Shown here in pieces: positions 11,071 through 21,775 of a stretch of 57,126 nt of DNA. Location: the NCBI GenBank assembly GCA_011109175.1, contig RDEW01000122.1, forward strand, positions 1-57,126. Reading direction: 5' to 3'. Below the pieces are notes generated by a model, which saw nothing but the letters and a program-made list of their open reading frames with translations, made no database searches and was not told where the DNA came from. Numbering within the stretch: the first letter of the stretch is position 1; every line of letters begins with the position of its first letter. The stretch comes from Dicyema japonicum (Eukaryota > Dicyemida > Rhombozoa > Dicyemidae). Both the position numbers and the translations under genes were made by a program.

Positions 11071-11399
11071 TCCCAACTAGTTTATCGATGCGGCGTCCCA
11101 CTCAGGACCGCTATAAAAACCAACTGGATGAGGCTCATGAAATATTGTCACTCATGCTGTCCGTTTTCTGCTTCCCTTGTTCAGGCCAGTTGGCTTCAGT
11201 ATGGCAGGGTATTCTGCAGATATCTTTCACATCATTCAAGTTAGTGTGCCAAGGGAATCTCTCAGCACTTATGCCCCAGGTGATGTCCGTAAATACCAAC
11301 AGTTCTTCCGCATAGACATTAATGAGACTGCCATATTCTTTTCCCCAGACTAATTGAGATCCCGATGCAGACTGTCTCATTATCCAGATGCCTGCCTAT
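11071..11399. other. GC-richer segment directly after a LINE tail
   Basis: Clearly less AT-rich than its flanks, and open on both strands. The minus frame 11,135-11,380 contains VFTDITWGISAERFPWHTNL and then DICRIPCHTEANWPEQGKQ, which has the look of real protein but matches nothing I can name. It abuts the LINE tail exactly, so it could be an older insert or host sequence at the target site. Not called as a gene. Confidence 0.3.
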
Positions 11400-12100
11400 G
11401 CTCTCAGTCAGGAGGGTGTTAATCCGAAGATCACTTTCTTCAACTCTTTAAGTAATCAAACAAGCACGTCGCAATTGATTCACGTGTTAAGTAGTCTCTC
11501 AATCTTAACACAAAATTTTATAGTAATCTTTCTGTTTATATGATCCAATGGCATACTGCCGAATGGTAATGTGATAATTTAATGACTTTTCTATATAGAT
11601 ATTTTAAAAATGTTTGAATCATAGTAATATCAAAAATTTTCAGAACCACCTACATTTTCGGGATGAAATATTATAAATGTCGGTTAACGAATATACCTAA
11701 CATCGGGGATTTTTGGACCCAAATTGTATTTTTCTTACGTCCTGTCAGATTATTAATAGTAAAAAATGGAAGGGAGATCAGAAAAGTGAGCTGGTCAATC
11801 GTGCGCATTTTCATACAAATCGTAGAAGGGAATTGACCGTCAATCATGAAAACTGTTTACTACTTTATAACAATTTTGAAGTAAATAAATTGTTGATTAA
11901 TATCGATTGAAATGTATAAATCTGTTTAAAAAAATGGTAAAATGTATTAAAAATTAAATGAATAAAAAACAATTTTTTTAATTATTGCATTATTTGTAGC
12001 CAAAAAATAATTATTTCATTTCTGTAACTTGATTGTTGCGGTGCTGCCCTTATGGTCGCTCTGAGACTAACTGGATAAGCCATCAAGTTTTGCTGCCATC
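11400..12100. other. AT-rich intergenic DNA
   Basis: Open frame 11,713-11,910 (65 codons) has no recognisable content. Nothing else seen. Confidence 0.3.
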
Positions 12101-12280
12101 ATGGCTTCTGAGATAAGCAATACGTCTGAGTTTCTTGAGGAAGACCAGGGACTTGCTGCTTATCGCTCAATATATATTAAAGAACGGCTCCATATCACAA
12201 ACACAGCACCATCCAAAGAGTACCCCGCCGACATTATCGACGTTGTGTTGCATCTCACGATTGCAACAGAGATCAATTGA
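12101..12280 (+). CDS. Small ORF, 59 aa, containing the GC-rich repeat
   Basis: ATG at 12,101 opens MASEISNTSEFLEEDQGLAA and runs to TGA at 12,278-12,280 without interruption. Its second half (PSKEYPADIIDVVLHL) is the translated form of the repeat also present at 688-740, where the same frame reads PSKVDPADIIDVALPL. Agreement at the protein level between two copies suggests this frame was once translated, perhaps as part of a transposon protein. No family recognised. Confidence 0.35.
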   Translation: MASEISNTSEFLEEDQGLAAYRSIYIKERLHITNTAPSKEYPADIIDVVLHLTIATEIN

Positions 12281-13562
12281 AGAAGCCTTTATTATAAAGT
12301 TCTGAGGATCCGTTTACCATGCCATAGTTCACCTATTGGCCGCGTCCCACTTAATAATCGCTGGTCTTTTACAAGCAAGTGAGGTCTATTAGGTAACCTA
12401 ACTAACTTTCTCTCAAAAACTCTCGGAAGCAATAAAACGCTGGCTCTTCACCATCTACCGCAAGTTAATTTATGTAATATCGATTTACGGATGATCGTAA
12501 AAATCATTGATTTTTAGACAAATGGAAAACATAGATTAAAAAATTTGAACAAATAAAATATTTATCAACTAATAAATATCCACAATATTTCTATATAATA
12601 CAAAACAACGTATAAGACGAGTGGGAGTATGAGATCAACGTCATGCCGTCTGACCTCTTCCCGTCGCCTCTGTCAAGCCCAAAGGTTCCAATTGGGTCGG
12701 AAATCATGGGTCGGAAATCATGAGGAAACCATGAGTTGAGCAAAAATGTGTTAAGTTTATAAATTTGTTTAGAGACCCGTCTCTAGAGTTAGAAACTCTA
12801 GAACTTGAGTCATAAATTCGAGAACTAGAGTAGCTGCTAGAAAACCTGAGAAAAAGTAACTTGTGGAAGTTTTTCTTTTAAATTTTTTTATTAAATGTTA
12901 GTTTCTTTATTTTATAATTGTTGTTTTATGACTGTTTAATTAAGATATTATGTTTTATTATTGGAGTCACTTAGATTTTGGATCACTTCATTGAGGACTC
13001 TCTTTCTCTTTAACCTTGTCAAAGGGTCAGATGTTATCAAGTCTAATTCGAAGGGAAGAACAAATTAGCGATATTGAAAATTATCGAATCGTTGATACAT
13101 GTACAATACGGTAATAGTCACCAAACTAATTAAGTGATCCGGTTTTCTTTATCACTTTCGCTATTGTCACTCTGTGCTCATCGAGGGACACATCGCTCCC
13201 GGAAGTGTCTCGCTTGTGCCTAAACAGAAAGTCAATCTGGGACGGATGTCTGAAGAACGGTCGTTCATTTTCAGAACGCACCAAGGATGAACATATTGGA
13301 TTCTTTTGTTTTTGGTAGAACCGGAGGAATCCGCTGTCATTCTTTCTTGGTCGATCTCAGATCGACATCACACTATGTTCCCCTCTTTCTTCTACACGAA
13401 TAAATTGGTCCGTCATCTATGACAGTAGAAGTGACTACATCCTTTTGTCTTTCTTGGGACAGTCATAGACATTGCTTCCTAAACGATATTATTGATATAT
13501 CTATCTCAATGGACAAAAAGTTATTAATTTTCAGAAACTTAAAATAACATTAGCAGAGTCAA
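12281..13562. other. Intergenic region with small palindromes
   Basis: Contains a 14-bp tandem duplication (ggtcggaaatcatg twice, about 12,694-12,722) and adjacent inverted repeats at 12,770-12,810 (AGAGAC-cc-GTCTCT and CTAGAGTT-aga-AACTCTAG). A GC-richer block at 13,140-13,440 is partly open in several frames but unidentified. Confidence 0.35.
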
Positions 13563-13745
13563 TATCCAGTTGAGTGGGAAAGAGCAAATGATCCTTTTTG
13601 TGCAAGCCAGGCACTTGGCGCCACCTAGACAGGTTGATCACATGAGGTCACTCTAGTAGGAAGAAAGACGAGGGACAGACATACAAACAGAAAACTTCAA
13701 CCAATTATCCATACAGCACCACATGGCGCCACGCGGCGATATATC
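13563..13745 (-). repeat. SINE-like repeat copy 3
   Basis: The minus strand reads TGTGGTGCTGTATGGATAAT, TGGTTGAAGTTTTCTGTTTG, then GTGATCAACCTGTCTAGGTG and AAAAAGGATCATTTGCTCTT. This parallels copies at 6,425 and 6,912 over about 180 bp and then diverges, which marks the true end of the family. A-box-like TGGATAATTGG and B-box-like GATCAACC are visible. A tRNA-derived SINE is the likeliest class. Confidence 0.6.
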
Positions 13746-13976
13746 ACTTCGAAGTGGTGGACTTGGAGACATTAGATATGTGGAGTTGCGTTTTTATCTT
13801 GGTACAGAATTTGGAGGATGGGCAATTTAAAAAATTCAGAAAACAAAATTGACACGTGTTTTACGGCCATAAACCGCAATCAGTCTACAGCCAAAATCTG
13901 TAATCCGTAAAATTTCTAGGGCAAATTTAAGGCCACTCAAAGACGAAAACAACCAAAGGACCAAATACCTCATGTC

Positions 13977-14600
13977 ATGAATCAGATCAGGTTAACATAT
14001 TCAACTGTTTCTAATGGGATTCCTATCATACTCCTGGATTATCTGGGTAACGAGGATAATACTATACTGACTAAAGTCTATCAATCACAATTCGATTTAT
14101 ACGTTAAATCGCGAACATCTTGTCTCTTGATAATGAAAAACCAAAAAAACCAGATTTACTCAATGCTCGAATGACAAAAATTTTAGAGATGCTAATCCTT
14201 GTGAAAATCAAAAGCATTCTTCCTGACAGAAAGTTCCAGCATGGATTTAAAAAAAGACAGATCAACATCAGTCATCTAATCTCCGAGATCAGCTTCATTC
14301 ATTCTGACTTTTTTAACAAACCCAATATCAGAAGACTTCTATGTACAGTTGATATATGTAAAGCTATTGACTCCATTCCCAGGACGAATCGTACTTGGAA
14401 AATATTCCAGACGGACATTCCTGGGAATTTCAAACTCTGCCTCGCAAAATTTCTTAGCGAGTAGTTGGGAACGTTCGATCAGTCTAGTGGCTATTTCCTA
14501 ATGAAGTACCTCAGGGCTCACCACTTTCGTCTTCATGTCTTTTCAAAGGAATTCTGTTGTCTCGTCAGGAACTTTCCAATAGAGGTGAAAATATATATTT
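13977..14600 (+). mobile_element. Decayed LINE RT fragment
   Basis: Contains RKFQHGFKKRQINISHLISE (the FQHGFxxxxST block of the RT), then TVDICKAIDSIP (VDITKAFDSVP) and IPGNFKLCLAKFLSE (counterpart of NLKLWLGNFLNG). After that the frame breaks, and NGVPQGSPL appears as ...NEVPQGSPLSS in another frame near 14,500. The endonuclease and the YADD region are lost. Confidence 0.7.
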
Positions 14601-14689
14601 ATTTAAGACTTAAAGACTGCTTTGGTGTAGAGATTTGATTTTTCAAGTGGGACAACAGTAAAAGATAAAAACACTTAATTATTACTTCC

Positions 14690-14890
14690 AAGATCACCGG
14701 ATCAAAGTAAAAGAAATAAACGTTCTCAACTAACTATGTGATCCCAGACCGACAAGGAAAAGACGAGTTTGGCGGGGTCAAGAATCTTGTACAGTTCTTC
14801 TCATCGGGACACGGCATCGGCTCAACTTTCTGCATGATTGTAGATATTTCGATGATGGATGGAACAGAGGGCAGCTTGGTAAACTAGCCT
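14690..14890 (-). mobile_element. LINE 3' end fragment (family A)
   Basis: Reverse complement of the family A end: GTCCCGATGAGAAGAACTG, ACAAGATTCTTGACCCCGCC, CCTTGTCGGTCTGGGATCAC, then a degraded hairpin and an AT tail. It lies between a plus-strand RT relic and a family B end, so three LINE insertions stack within 1.3 kb. Confidence 0.65.
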
Positions 14891-14924
14891 GCTTAAAGAG
14901 TTTCAGTTGTAACTCATATATTTA

Positions 14925-15370
14925 TTTTTATTTTAATAACCCGGGAACACCGAGAAAGAAAGACAAAAGAGTCAAACAGTTAGGTGATCCCAGTCCTCGC
15001 AATCACTTGTGCCATTCGACGTCTGTGATCTACCATCGTCCCCACTACTTTCCGGAAGAGCCTTCTTTCGGTCTTGCAGAGGAATCCGATCGGGGAGGAG
15101 AATTTCTTATCCAATCGGTTTTCTTGACATGGGAAGGATAGGCGAAGCGGATTTCCATCTTCCTCACAGACGCGAAGAAATCGGGAGCCACGACTACGGA
15201 TCTTAGCTTCCATGAGTAGTGGGTCGACTGTTGATCCATTACATGGGCAAAGCATACTTGATTGTTTTCCGGTATATCGAGTTGATTTTGGACCATAGAC
15301 TCCGATAGCCCGAATCTCCATGCACAGAGGCATACTCAATGGCAGGCGCGATTTGTTTGTTTGACTCATG
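14925..15370 (-). mobile_element. LINE C-terminus and 3' end (family B)
   Basis: Nearly the same sequence as 29,335-29,800. The minus frame 14,980-15,369 ends RRRMAQVIARTGIT-stop and overlaps frames carrying FFASVRKMEIRFA. The 3' UTR has the hairpin CTCGGTGTTCCCGGGTT and an AATAAAAATAAATA tail. 5'-truncated just after the RT domain. Frame breaks relative to the 29-kb copy are single-base. Confidence 0.8.
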
Positions 15371-15719
15371 AGGAGTTAGATATTTGGAATAGGCTTTTAA
15401 AGACTTTTATTATGAAAAAGTTTTAATTTTTTATATTTTAAGTATAAATATGTTTTGAGGCCTTGCATGAACAATCCACTTCTTCAAATTTGTCCACATA
15501 TCACATCAGCCTTCTCAATTGTAATCCCAGGCTATTAATTTAATTTTAGTCGAATTTACAGTTGTGGAACCTGTGTATTTGGGAATCAATGTCAGGGAAT
15601 ATCCAAGTTATATTGTTATTATATCCAAGTTATATTGTTAGGATATCAAAAGACAGGACTTAACGGCGGTGAATTTTGTATTTTAATAATTTACATGATG
15701 ATTAATTGAGTACTCTATC

Positions 15720-16700
15720 TTTGATACTCACTACCATGAATCAATTTGGAATCTCATGAGGGGATTGCCTCGGGAGTTCGATGTAGATATGATATTGGTT
15801 GTATAATGTTATATGGAATTTTAGGAATTTAATTTATTACTAAAGCTAAGGTCATTGCTTCTTGTCTTTAATCTGATTCTATTAGGAATATGAGTCTTAT
15901 AAATGGGTAAAGAGTTGAGATCTAATGAACCATTGCATTTTCCGAGTATGGAGGTTCACGTAACTATACATGGTTCATATCTGTTCTTTTATTGACTAAT
16001 TTATATGGAATAACTGTTTTGAGATGTTAAAGCCTATAACTTCTAACGTAAGATTGTTATTTTGTCTTCCATGGAAGGGATTGCTCGTCTCCGGTATCAT
16101 GGAATCTCAAAGAAGTATGCTTGATAATATAATCACCATGTCAAGAGACCAATGTGTTTCGTACTGGGATGATTGTTTATTGGACCATTTCAGCAATTAG
16201 GCTATGAAGAACATATTGGATATAAGCCCCGAGAAGTCATACACAATTATATTTATCTCAAATAGGAGAACAACAAAACTCTTTACTTTCCTTATCCCTT
16301 AATCCTCTTCACGAACTCTATCAAAGTTATTTGGTTTCAAGTGAATAGTTGATCGATCTATAAATTTGTGTTGAACACAATACGAAGGGTTGACTAATAT
16401 AGTTGATTTGATAGGTATTGGCTCTGAGAGCGAGAATCTCCAAGTGTCAAAGGTGTACTCTCCAGCCGATAGTAGTCTCTGTAAGTAAAGTTTTGGGACT
16501 GATTCGTCAGATCGAAAGGAGTTCTCTAGACGATTGCATCTGAAATATTTAGTATAGCATGAATCGTGAGCTTTATCAATCTGTTGTATGTAACTCTGAA
16601 ATTGTAAGGGAACTCGTTGTGAGTATTCACACGTGGAAATAAAGATTCCGTTCAGAAGTGAATAGTACGAACGTTAGTTCTACTGAGAAATGGTTGACTG
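15720..16700 (+). mobile_element. Strongly decayed RT relic of another LINE lineage
   Basis: Visible landmarks in order: GLPREFD near 15,767 (counterpart of GxPQGS), VSYWDDCLL near 16,160 (the YxDD active-site block with W in place of A), then LDISPEKSYTIIFISNRRTT (the block after YADD in jockey/I-like RTs) and KLFGFK (LG block). Many stops intervene. The order and spacing are right for a palm domain, but each match is weak on its own. Confidence 0.45.
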
Positions 16701-17079
16701 TCAACCAATAGTACATACTGTCAAGCTTCACTTGAACATTGGAAGCTATTTTTGACGCGGAAAGGTTTCTGATTATAATAAAAAATAAGTGTGGTGTGTT
16801 AATCTGAATAGTGAGTCTTTACATTGGAATTATCTGTCATTTATTTATCCCTGTACCTGTACAACAATGGTCTGTACTTGTATTTTTTAAAAGCCTTTTC
16901 ACGAGAGCCATAGTATTTATAGCTCCGCATAGGCAGGACACACTTGTAAAAATTCTTTAATGTTTATTCCAGTAATAATCCAATTTGTGCCACGTTATCT
17001 GTTTCTGGAGGAGTTCCGGATGGTATCAAAAAGGATTATTCACCTTATCTTACTCTATTGGATCATTTCTTAACTCAGT
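16701..17079. other. Intergenic DNA
   Basis: Apart from the weak similarity of 16,885-16,965 to 6,795-6,870, nothing recognised. Confidence 0.3.
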
Positions 17080-17200
17080 GTTTCACGGGGCATCACCCGA
17101 GACAAGTGGATAACGTCACAGCAGAAAAAAAGAGATAAAAGGAAAAGAAACCTTCTACCGACTAGCCAGTGGGGGGAATCGAACCCAGGACCAATTGCTA
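17050..17200 (-). repeat. tRNA-derived SINE-like fragment
   Basis: On the minus strand, GGTCCTGGGTTCGATTCCCC contains a perfect polymerase III B box (GGTTCGATTCC, at 17,175-17,185), followed by ACTGGCTAGTCGGTAG, a T-rich stretch and CTCGGGTGATGCCCCGTG. No A box or acceptor stem can be found upstream, so this is not a functional tRNA gene. A 5'-truncated tRNA-derived SINE explains it best. Confidence 0.5.
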
Positions 17201-17879
17201 TGTTAATAAGTTGACAATAATTTTAAACAAAAAATGTAAATCAACATGCAAGGTCAAACGAACTATAAGTTTAATAACTTATAATTAGATAATTCGGCTT
17301 CAGTGTTTTATTGAAATTGTCTTCATTTTTTTCTAGTTTATTACTAACACCATTAATGGTACAATCTATCAATCTATTATACTCCCACATATCCATCACT
17401 TCTTAATATTTGAAGCTGTTGTTGTCTGTCAAACGATACTTTGGCGTTCTCAAACTTCTTCAGGTTCTTTGTACTTATTTTCGGTTGTTTTCATCTATCA
17501 CTTATGCTAATTGCCAATCTATTAACAGGGTCTTGATTCTCCGACATTCTCAGTGATAGTCGATTTTCACGTTCTTGCTGATTAATCTTTAAATGATATG
17601 TTAATTGTACTCTTATAATATTTAATTTCTTTTTTTTGATATTATTCTCATTTTTAATTTCTCAAAAGACTCCATAAGAAAATTACGAAATTTTGCCGCT
17701 TTATACTAATGTTGACAATTATTTTAAATATTATTTTTTAATCAATAAATTAACTTTATTTAATAAAAAACAAAATTAATCAAAAAAGTGAGTTTGTTTC
17801 TTAAAAAAGTCAATGTTCACAGAATGATTCCATCATAAGTAAGTATAGGATTTTACCTATTTACGACAAACAGAAGACT
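17201..17879. other. AT-rich intergenic DNA
   Basis: Nothing recognised. Confidence 0.3.
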
Positions 17880-18380
17880 AGGGAAAGTATCAATTGACAC
17901 TTGATGGGAAGAATATCCCGCAAAACAACTACCAGAAATTCATGGGAGTTACCTTAGACATTTTCTTACGTTTACAAAACATGTCGAAAATATGTTATTG
18001 ACTTGTTCGAGGAAAATCAACCTCCTGAAAGCGTTCTTGGGAAAACTAAGAGACATAAAAGTTCTGAATGGACTGGATGTCATATACAAACGGTTCATCG
18101 AAGCTACAATAGGATACGTATGTAATGTCTGGAGATCTAACCTTGCTGCAACGAATTTGGACAAGATCTGCAATATTTAAGCGAGATCAGCAAACCTACT
18201 ACGGAAATCTTCCCGTGTGGAAATCCTGCCAGAAATTTTGAAAATATGATAGAGGCGAATGGAACAGTGTTCCTGCGAAGGACTCGAATATGCGGACCCC
18301 GTCCATATCGGAAATGCGCAGGAAAACAGTCGGAATACTGAAAAAAATGAAAAGATTGTTTAGGGAGGCCGGGATCAACT
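17880..18380 (+). mobile_element. LINE RT thumb and C-terminal fragment
   Basis: Starts QLTLDGKNIPQNNYQKFMGV (the block before and at the LG motif), continues in a shifted frame as SRKINLLKAFLGKLRDIKVL and VIYKRFIEATIGYVCNVW (thumb), and ends near 18,380 with KRLFREAGIN-stop, the same kind of end as AGIT-stop elsewhere. At least two frameshifts. No clear 3' tail. Confidence 0.65.
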
Positions 18381-18772
18381 GAATTTTGTTTATTTCAATA
18401 ATAATAATATAAATAAGTAAATGTCTGATAATCATTGGACCTTTCAAGGTCATAAAATGTAACGGACTGTCCATGCGTAACATGAATGTGACATGATAAT
18501 TATGTATGTTGGATCAAATTATAATTAGTGATGTCTAGTGATTTGAATCTCTTCAAGACTAGAAGATCCTTGGGAGCGTAGTTGGTTCCGTGAACGTCTA
18601 TGAATTTCATCGTTCGCATCAATACTCACTGTACTTTTGTAGGCGGTCCCTGACTTATTTTTTTCTAATGATAGTGTTACTTAGCCAGGAAAAATCTCCA
18701 AAACATACCACAACAAAATAATTCGAATAAACATTCAAAATTAAGCAAAACAAACGTAAACAAGCATAATCA
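18381..18772. other. Intergenic DNA
   Basis: No gene seen. Confidence 0.3.
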
Positions 18773-19290
18773 TTAATTCCATTTTTTAGCAAAAGTCGGA
18801 GTTTCAGGCACTGTCAGTTTTTTAGGAGTTATGAGTGGCAGTTTTTGTGCCTTATATAAAGATTTAGGAACAGGCTTAGCCTTGAACACTGGCAGATTCA
18901 TATTAGTAGTGTCTTTCAACGCAGCATTGAAGGGCTTAGTAGATTTGACGGCAGGTTTGGGGGGTACATAAGCTGTGCTTAGGATCTTTTTATTAACAGG
19001 ATTCGCCTTAAATTTTTTCCTTAGTGTTTATTTAATCAATACTTTAATTCATCCTCTTCCAATTCTCGGGTACTTTTGACTTCAGGTCTTCTTGTCCTGA
19101 TGGCCGAAAATTTGAATTCGTTAGGGATTGTTATTTTCAATTTGCTACGTATTCGATCTAAGGTTTATATAAATCATACTAAATTCTCTTTGAGCAAGAT
19201 ATACAATATCCGGCTTCTAATTTTATTATTTTTGTTACCTTGCTGCCAGCCTGCTGAGAGTCTATTAATTAAAATTACATGATTACTCAT
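18773..19290 (-). CDS. Small TPX2-domain protein, possibly with very short introns
   Basis: TPX2 proteins bind spindle microtubules. The minus strand reads KITIPNEFKFSAIRTRRPEV, RELEEDELK, then FKANPVNKKIL and LPVFKAKPVPKSLYKAQKLP, ending KLTVPETPTFAKKWN-stop at 18,773. Two FKAxP(V)xK repeats each linked to an (I/V)P-F motif are typical of TPX2 C-terminal repeats. Three GT...AG segments (19,020-19,042; 19,158-19,179; 19,217-19,238; 22-23 nt) contain stops and, when removed, leave one continuous frame. A fourth (19,262-19,278, 17 nt) would link a start ATG at 19,290 but is off by one base. The protein would be about 140 aa, far shorter than vertebrate TPX2, with no Aurora-binding N-terminus visible. 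It may be a truncated relic or a minimal family member. Confidence 0.6.
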
Positions 19291-19529
19291 ATTATTTTCT
19301 GTTTTGTTGCTTTTTTTAAACAAATCGTTACGTGACATTTATCGGCAAAAAACAACAAGCCTCTATATTTTATTTATTTATTTTATTTATTCAATAAAAT
19401 CAAAATTAATTAAATAAAATTGGTGATTTTAATTTAATTATCTAATTATAAATGTCATGAATTTTATATTATTTAATAAAAGTACCTATTATTTACACAT
19501 AACTAATTTTCCCTTTAGTTTTTTCCTTG

Positions 19530-19592
19530 GATTACTTAGTTATGACTTTTTGTGCAGGGCTTACAATTGTAAGCCTGGGGTTAATAATAATA
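19530..19592 (+). mobile_element. LINE 3' terminal hairpin fragment
   Basis: TTACTTAGTTATGACTTTTT and then GGCTTAC-aatt-GTAAGCC, followed by TGGGGTTAATAATAATA. Layout matches the family A 3' end at 5,355-5,420, but the stem sequence differs while still pairing perfectly. Confidence 0.5.
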
Positions 19593-19904
19593 CACATAGC
19601 TATAATAACCAAAAAGGATCTCTCTTTCCTATTTAAAATCATTCACTATCTCAGAAATTGCTATGAAAATTTCTAAATGGAGTAATCTTGGAAATTCTTC
19701 ATTGATATTATGCTGGAAACATTATTATAGCTTTCAGAGTTAATTTATCGATTAAAAGGAACCGTAGTACAATATTAATCATTTGCCGATAAATATATTA
19801 TCCCATCCTTACGATATCAATGTTAATGAACAACTCCCGCTAAATTGGAATTAAATGCTACTCCAGCACTGGCAATTTCTACCTCAGCTTCATAGAAAGA
19901 AGAT
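19593..19904. other. Intergenic DNA
   Basis: Nothing recognised. Confidence 0.3.
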
Positions 19905-20527
19905 CCATCTTTTATAAATTAGAATAATCCATAATAGGATCTCTACGACTGGGATTAAAAGTCTTTGTTCCACTTCCGTACCGATGCGGAAACCAATTCG
20001 ACTGTTTTGGCCTACACCCTCTCTCTGCAGGCAGATTTCCCAGACACATCGCCTTGAACGAATTCGTTAGATGACCCTTGGACGCCGCCGGATATCCCTC
20101 TATGCTCAAACCAGTCGGTCTCTACAGGCAGGATGGAGAATGACCAGATGGGATTCATATCTCACTTTTGAAGCCAAGAAACCTCTTCTCTGGGACGTTA
20201 CCTGCACCGATACGTCTTCCCTTCGCAACCTACTAGAGAGCTTATTGAGCCTGTTCTGCCGCTAAGAAGGCCAAGAAATGGAAACGGTAAAGGTACGCAG
20301 TAATACCCGAGGATTTTTGTTTTTTCCACTCACTGTTGAGACGTCTCGTTCCCTCGCGCTTGCGACGGTGGAATTCTTGAGTCGTCTATGGAATCGGATT
20401 TCTATACGATCAGGAGACCCTCGTGAGCGCTGCTGGTTATTTAAGCGAATCTCGCTCGTCATCCTGAGAAGGAATTTAAGCAGTCAAGGCAGCAGATATA
20501 TGAACATTTGTTCTCTTTTTTCCTAAA
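19905..20527 (+). mobile_element. C-terminal region of a third LINE type
   Basis: Reads GSLRLGLKVFVPLPYRCGNQ, DCFGLHPLSAGRFPRHIALN, then (one-base shifts) RPDGI-like text and KPLLWDVTCTDTSSLRNLLE, then TVETSRSLALATVEFLSRL and SGDPRERCWLFKRISLVILR. This ordered set (GxRLGL, GLHxLSCxxxxGRxxRHxxLN, KPLxWDVTxxDT, ETxG, GDPRExxFLxQRxSxxIQR) is the conserved region after the RT domain of many CR1/L2-like elements of marine animals. Family A and B copies here do not carry it. Higher GC than the flanks. No RT remains. Confidence 0.7.
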
Positions 20528-20879
20528 TAAATTATTAAATAATTAAAAGGACAATTTTATTGGGTTAATAAATTTAAAAAAAGATAAAAAGGTGACGTTT
20601 ATTAAGTGCAACCGTAATAGCAAGTGACAAACAAAATTAAAGTTAGAAAGTCGAAGCACAGCAATGCGATATATTCCTATTTCGGATTTAAAAGAAAACC
20701 GTTTGAATAGCCAGCCAGCATCGCTCTTGAAGTTCATCTGAGTGGGATGAGATTAGGTTGCCGAATTTTTTTTAAATCGTAGGACAAAAGTCTGAGGCCG
20801 TCAAAGGTGCCCATTGCGGAAAAATTATTATATCACCGAAAAAGTCAGCACATTTCCTATGCTTCAATCTCGTAGCTTT
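20528..20879. other. AT-rich intergenic DNA
   Basis: Nothing recognised. Confidence 0.3.
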
Positions 20880-21190
20880 ACATCTTCTATTGGTAGTAAG
20901 AAAATTAATTTTTTTTCAATTTATAAAACAAGACATCCAGCAGGCGCAGTCTGCCGGATCGGCTGCCGATCTGGCCGAGAAAATCAAGATTAAAAATATG
21001 GCGAAATTGGACACCGCTACCGTTTTGTACCAATGGCAATCGAGACGTCTGGTGCGGTCGGAAGTATTACAGCCTTTTTCCTGAAGGAAATCGGGGGAAT
21101 TTGGCCCACCGCAAGAAAGACGTGCAGGAAGCGGTTTGGCTGAGGCAACGAATTGGGAGTTGTCCGCTGACAAGCTTACTCCGTAATGTC
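20880..21190 (+). mobile_element. Possible second LINE C-terminal fragment
   Basis: Reads QQAQSAGSAADLAEKIKIKN and, after a frameshift, FFLKEIGGIWPTARKDVQEA and WLRQRIGSCPLTSLL. The AGxAAxxAxxxK and following blocks resemble the same post-RT region as at 19,905-20,527 (AGAAAExAAxxKxxKY ... RIxxxTGDP). GC-rich relative to flanks. Assignment is by pattern only. Confidence 0.4.
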
Positions 21191-21194
21191 AGCA

Positions 21195-21775
21195 GCCGCT
21201 CTCCCCATAGTTAATATTATTATTATTAAAAACCAAAAATCACAGACAAATTAAATAACTACATAGTCGTCAGGTGATTCCGGCCACCTCGAGTAGCCAT
21301 CTCATTCTTGCTCGGTGTTCTTCCCGGTTACAACGCACTACCGGATTGGGCGGGGGTTTCTAACTTTTTGGAGGGTAGTAAGGCTCCGGTTTTCCTCACT
21401 AGTTCCTCAAAAAGTGTAGGGTTTAGAGGTGTCCAAGAAAACCTTTGCAAAGCCTTACTGGCCATTTTTTAGAAGGTATGGATTTTTTCTATATTTCTGT
21501 TTGATAGGTTGGTTCCCCATGCAGCACACCCGTAAGTTAGAGACGGTTGAAGTTTGTCAATCTTCTGTTTGTTGTGAAATTGTTGTATAAGACTTTTCGG
21601 GACTTGTATGTAGAATGTTCTTAACGAGCCAACAGTTCAGATCGTCCAATGAAGCTTGTATCCGGTAAACAGCATATTAACGCACTGGTTTTTGACTGCG
21701 ACAATTATATCATCCGCATATGTCAGAACCAGAGTATCGTCACTGGTAAGGGAGGCATATCATTTAAGAATAGGT
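21195..21775 (-). mobile_element. 5'-truncated LINE copy with YADD block
   Basis: The minus strand begins in the RT palm (FLNDMPPLP, then DTLVLTYADDIIVAVKNQCV), continues in broken frames with SYTTISQQTEDxQTS, TYGCAAWGTN and RMRWLLEVAGIT-stop, then a 3' UTR and an AATAATAATAATATT tail at about 21,207-21,226. The YADD residues are intact but the protein is frameshifted repeatedly. Confidence 0.75.

Noticed and set aside
13140-13480. ISXO2/Merlin-type transposase
   Set aside because: Weak similarities (VFG..., IAPGS) occur in different frames and in the wrong order.
17050-17200. Functional tRNA gene
   Set aside because: A B box and T-arm-like sequence are present, but there is no A box, acceptor stem or D arm.
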